NCBI RefSeq assembly: GCF_001045445.1 | Contig: NZ_LFNF01000002.1 | Coordinates: forward strand, 558,001-622,000 | Direction of reading: 5' to 3' | DNA: 64,000 nt | From: Chryseobacterium sp. BLS98 | GTDB lineage: Bacteria > Bacteroidota > Bacteroidia > Flavobacteriales > Weeksellaceae | Part shown: positions 62,312-64,000 of the stretch, one piece after another | How the letters are laid out: each line of letters begins with the position of its first letter | Position numbering within the stretch: position 1 is the stretch's first letter | Notes under the pieces: model-generated | What the model was told of the DNA's origin: nothing | The model's input: only the letters and a program-made list of their open reading frames with translations | Database searches by the model: none | Position numbers and translations under genes: made by a program

Positions 62312-63595
62312 TTAAGAATATTCAAATTTCCTTACCGCTTCAAGCGTCATATCAATTTCTTTATCCTTGATGGCATCACTGATGAAGTAGGTTTCGTAAC
62401 CACTTGGCGGAAGGTATATTCCGTTCTGAAGCATCTGGTGAAAGAAATTATTGAAAAGGGAATGATTGGAAGCCGCAGCTTCATCAAAATCCGATACTCT
62501 GTTGGTATGGAAAAATACAGACATCATGGATCCTTTTCTGTTGATTTTATGGGGAATTCCTTTTTCGTTCAGAATTTTACCTATACCGAAATCAAGTGTT
62601 TCAGCAGTTTTATTGATCCTGTTAAAGAATTCAGGATCGTTTTTAATAAGCTGTAAAGTTTTCAATCCTGCTCGCATGGCTAATGGATTTCCACTTAATG
62701 TTCCGGCCTGGTAAACTCCGCCTTTCGGAGCCAGGTGATCCATAATTTCGTTTCTTCCTGCAAAAGCTCCTACCGGAAGACCTCCGCCGATTACTTTCCC
62801 GTAAGTAACCAGATCCGCTTTTACATTATACAGTTCCTGCGCACCTCCGAAAGCAAGTCTGAAACCGGTCATTACCTCATCGAAAATCAATAAAGCCCCG
62901 TTTTCATCACAGATTTTTCTTAAGTTTTGAAGGAAATTATTTTCAGGAAGCACACAACCCATATTTCCGGCAACAGGTTCAATAATAATGGCTGCAATTT
63001 CACCCTGATTATGGCGGAACAGATCTTCTACCTGCTCAAAATCGTTGTAACGGGCCAGAAGGGTATCTTTAGCCGTTCCTTCTGTTACTCCCGGAGAATT
63101 CGGATTTCCGAAAGTGGCGGCTCCACTTCCTGCCTTGATCAGGAATGAGTCTGAGTGACCGTGATAACAGCCTTCAAACTTAATAATCTTATCTCTCTTT
63201 GTATATCCTCTTGCCAGCCTTACAGCGCTCATACAGGCTTCCGTACCTGAAGAAACCATTCTGATCTGGTCGATATTAGGAACATTTTCTATGATGAACT
63301 TTGCAATTTCTGTTTCCAGTTCTGTAGGTGCTCCGAAAGAGAAGCCTTTTTCAGCCTGGATCTTCAGTTCTTCCAAAACTTCTGGATGGGTGTGGCCTAA
63401 AATAGCCGGGCCCCATGAATTGATGTAATCGATATACGTATTGTCATCCGCATCGGTAAGGTAAGCTCCTTTTGCAGATTTCATAAATACAGGCACTCCT
63501 CCTACGGATTTGAAAGCACGCACGGGAGAATTTACCCCACCCGGGATGTATTTGTAGGCTTCATCAAATAAAGCCGAACTTCTTTGGTATTTCAT
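62312..63595 (-). CDS. hemL: glutamate-1-semialdehyde 2,1-aminomutase
   Basis: 427 residues, usual length. Fold type I PLP enzyme: PLP-binding [16 protein letters not shown] (115-130), Asp239 in [12 protein letters not shown], and the Schiff-base lysine Lys267 in [15 protein letters not shown]. The N-terminus [20 protein letters not shown] is typical. It converts glutamate 1-semialdehyde to 5-aminolevulinate, for haem synthesis by the C5 route. Terminator at 62260-62290; the gene appears monocistronic. Confidence 0.97.
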   Translation of the reverse strand: MKYQRSSALFDEAYKYIPGGVNSPVRAFKSVGGVPVFMKSAKGAYLTDADDNTYIDYINSWGPAILGHTHPEVLEELKIQAEKGFSFGAPTELETEIAKFIIENVPNIDQIRMVSSGTEACMSAVRLARGYTKRDKIIKFEGCYHGHSDSFLIKAGSGAATFGNPNSPGVTEGTAKDTLLARYNDFEQVEDLFRHNQGEIAAIIIEPVAGNMGCVLPENNFLQNLRKICDENGALLIFDEVMTGFRLAFGGAQELYNVKADLVTYGKVIGGGLPVGAFAGRNEIMDHLAPKGGVYQAGTLSGNPLAMRAGLKTLQLIKNDPEFFNRINKTAETLDFGIGKILNEKGIPHKINRKGSMMSVFFHTNRVSDFDEAAASNHSLFNNFFHQMLQNGIYLPPSGYETYFISDAIKDKEIDMTLEAVRKFEYS

Positions 63596-63683
63596 TTATT
63601 GTTGATCGTTGATGGCTGCTAATTGATTTTCATCAGTAAACATTAAACTGTCAGCTGATAACCAACAACTAGCAACTATTGAA

Positions 63684-64000
63684 TTAGTTTCTTGGTTTTT
63701 TATCAATCAAATAAATCAGCTGGCCGGCAGAAGGTTTCTGTCCTTCGTCCATTCTGTTTTTTGCGTATAATTTATTTAATTTGATTCCGAATTTCTGGGC
63801 GATATCATGCATATCTTCACCGTTTTCGGCTGTATAAGTGGCAGTATTACCTGCTGAATTTTTAGATTCAAGGAAAACGATGTCATTTTTCTTCAGAACA
63901 TCACTATCCAGCTCATTCCATTTTGCCAGCCTGCTTTCGCTTATTTTGAATTTATTGGCAATGAATTTTACAGTAGTATCTTCGGGAATAACAATGTATT
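63684..64000 (-). CDS. LysM-domain protein (N-terminus outside window)
   Basis: The frame is open from the window edge to TAA at 63684-63686, giving 105 C-terminal residues. Two LysM-like repeats are visible: one begins at the edge (YIVIPEDTTVKFIANKFKIS), the second later (TYTAENGEDMHDIAQKFGIK, then LNKLYAKNRMDEGQKPSAGQ). LysM binds the glycan of peptidoglycan. In related bacteria such a tail often belongs to a glucosaminidase or peptidase; the catalytic part would lie beyond the window, so the enzyme type is open. Confidence 0.8.
   Translation of the reverse strand, partial: YIVIPEDTTVKFIANKFKISESRLAKWNELDSDVLKKNDIVFLESKNSAGNTATYTAENGEDMHDIAQKFGIKLNKLYAKNRMDEGQKPSAGQLIYLIDKKPRN

Overview
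The window reads as a chromosome segment of a flavobacterium (Bacteroidota), most likely Chryseobacterium or a close relative. Reasons: the DNA is AT-rich; promoters follow the Bacteroidota pattern TTG-N20-TAnnTTTG (perfect in front of both tRNA genes); Shine-Dalgarno sequences are mostly absent; one secreted protein carries a type IX secretion (T9SS) sorting domain; there are TonB receptors, a surface lipoprotein with an acidic export signal, a mevalonate-pathway HMG-CoA synthase and a YpdA-type bacillithiol reductase. No phage, insertion sequence, integrase or CRISPR array was found.

Layout. 1-2.5 kb: two divergent secreted proteins, one a PNGase F-like glycosidase with a T9SS tail. 2.8-10 kb: DinB protein, a four-helix-bundle cassette between AT-rich inverted repeats, RlmB-type methylase, lipoprotein, YfhO membrane protein and a glycosyltransferase. 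10-17 kb: YpdA, a TonB receptor with an MFS transporter, glnS. 17-19.1 kb: a DUF900 hydrolase, then a sparse stretch with a 25-codon ORF behind a sigma-54-like site and a double-glycine leader peptide with four cysteines. 19-24.5 kb: menC-fbp, aspartate kinase, an OlsF-like fused acyltransferase. 24.6-27 kb: two identical tRNA-Phe genes bracketing a hydrolase pair and its HxlR regulator. 27-36 kb: thioredoxin-like protein, NamZ-type muramidase divergent from a FtsX-type permease, cysteine synthase, CbpA/CbpM, a dicarboxylate symporter. 36-39.6 kb: DUF779, AdhP and aldehyde dehydrogenase with a divergent AraC regulator. 40-53 kb: mvaS, a second AraC gene, DoxX and cupin genes, M1 aminopeptidase, serine hydrolase, thyA, SDR, GreA-like protein, GH13 amylase, pRiA4b-type protein. 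53-59.4 kb: a PhoR/PhoB-type pair divergent from a TonB receptor and a beta-helix lipoprotein. 59.5-64 kb: AraC regulator, an amidohydrolase bracketed by about 184-bp inverted repeats, hemL, and a LysM protein running off the end.

The region is mostly housekeeping genes with small accessory insertions. The least explained parts are the double-glycine peptide region (18.5-19.1 kb), the inverted-repeat-bracketed amidohydrolase (60.4-62.3 kb), the GC-rich folded element at 37.8 kb, the tRNA-Phe-bracketed segment, and several families of dispersed intergenic palindromes. All product names come from reading translated sequence and recalled family motifs; no database search was run.
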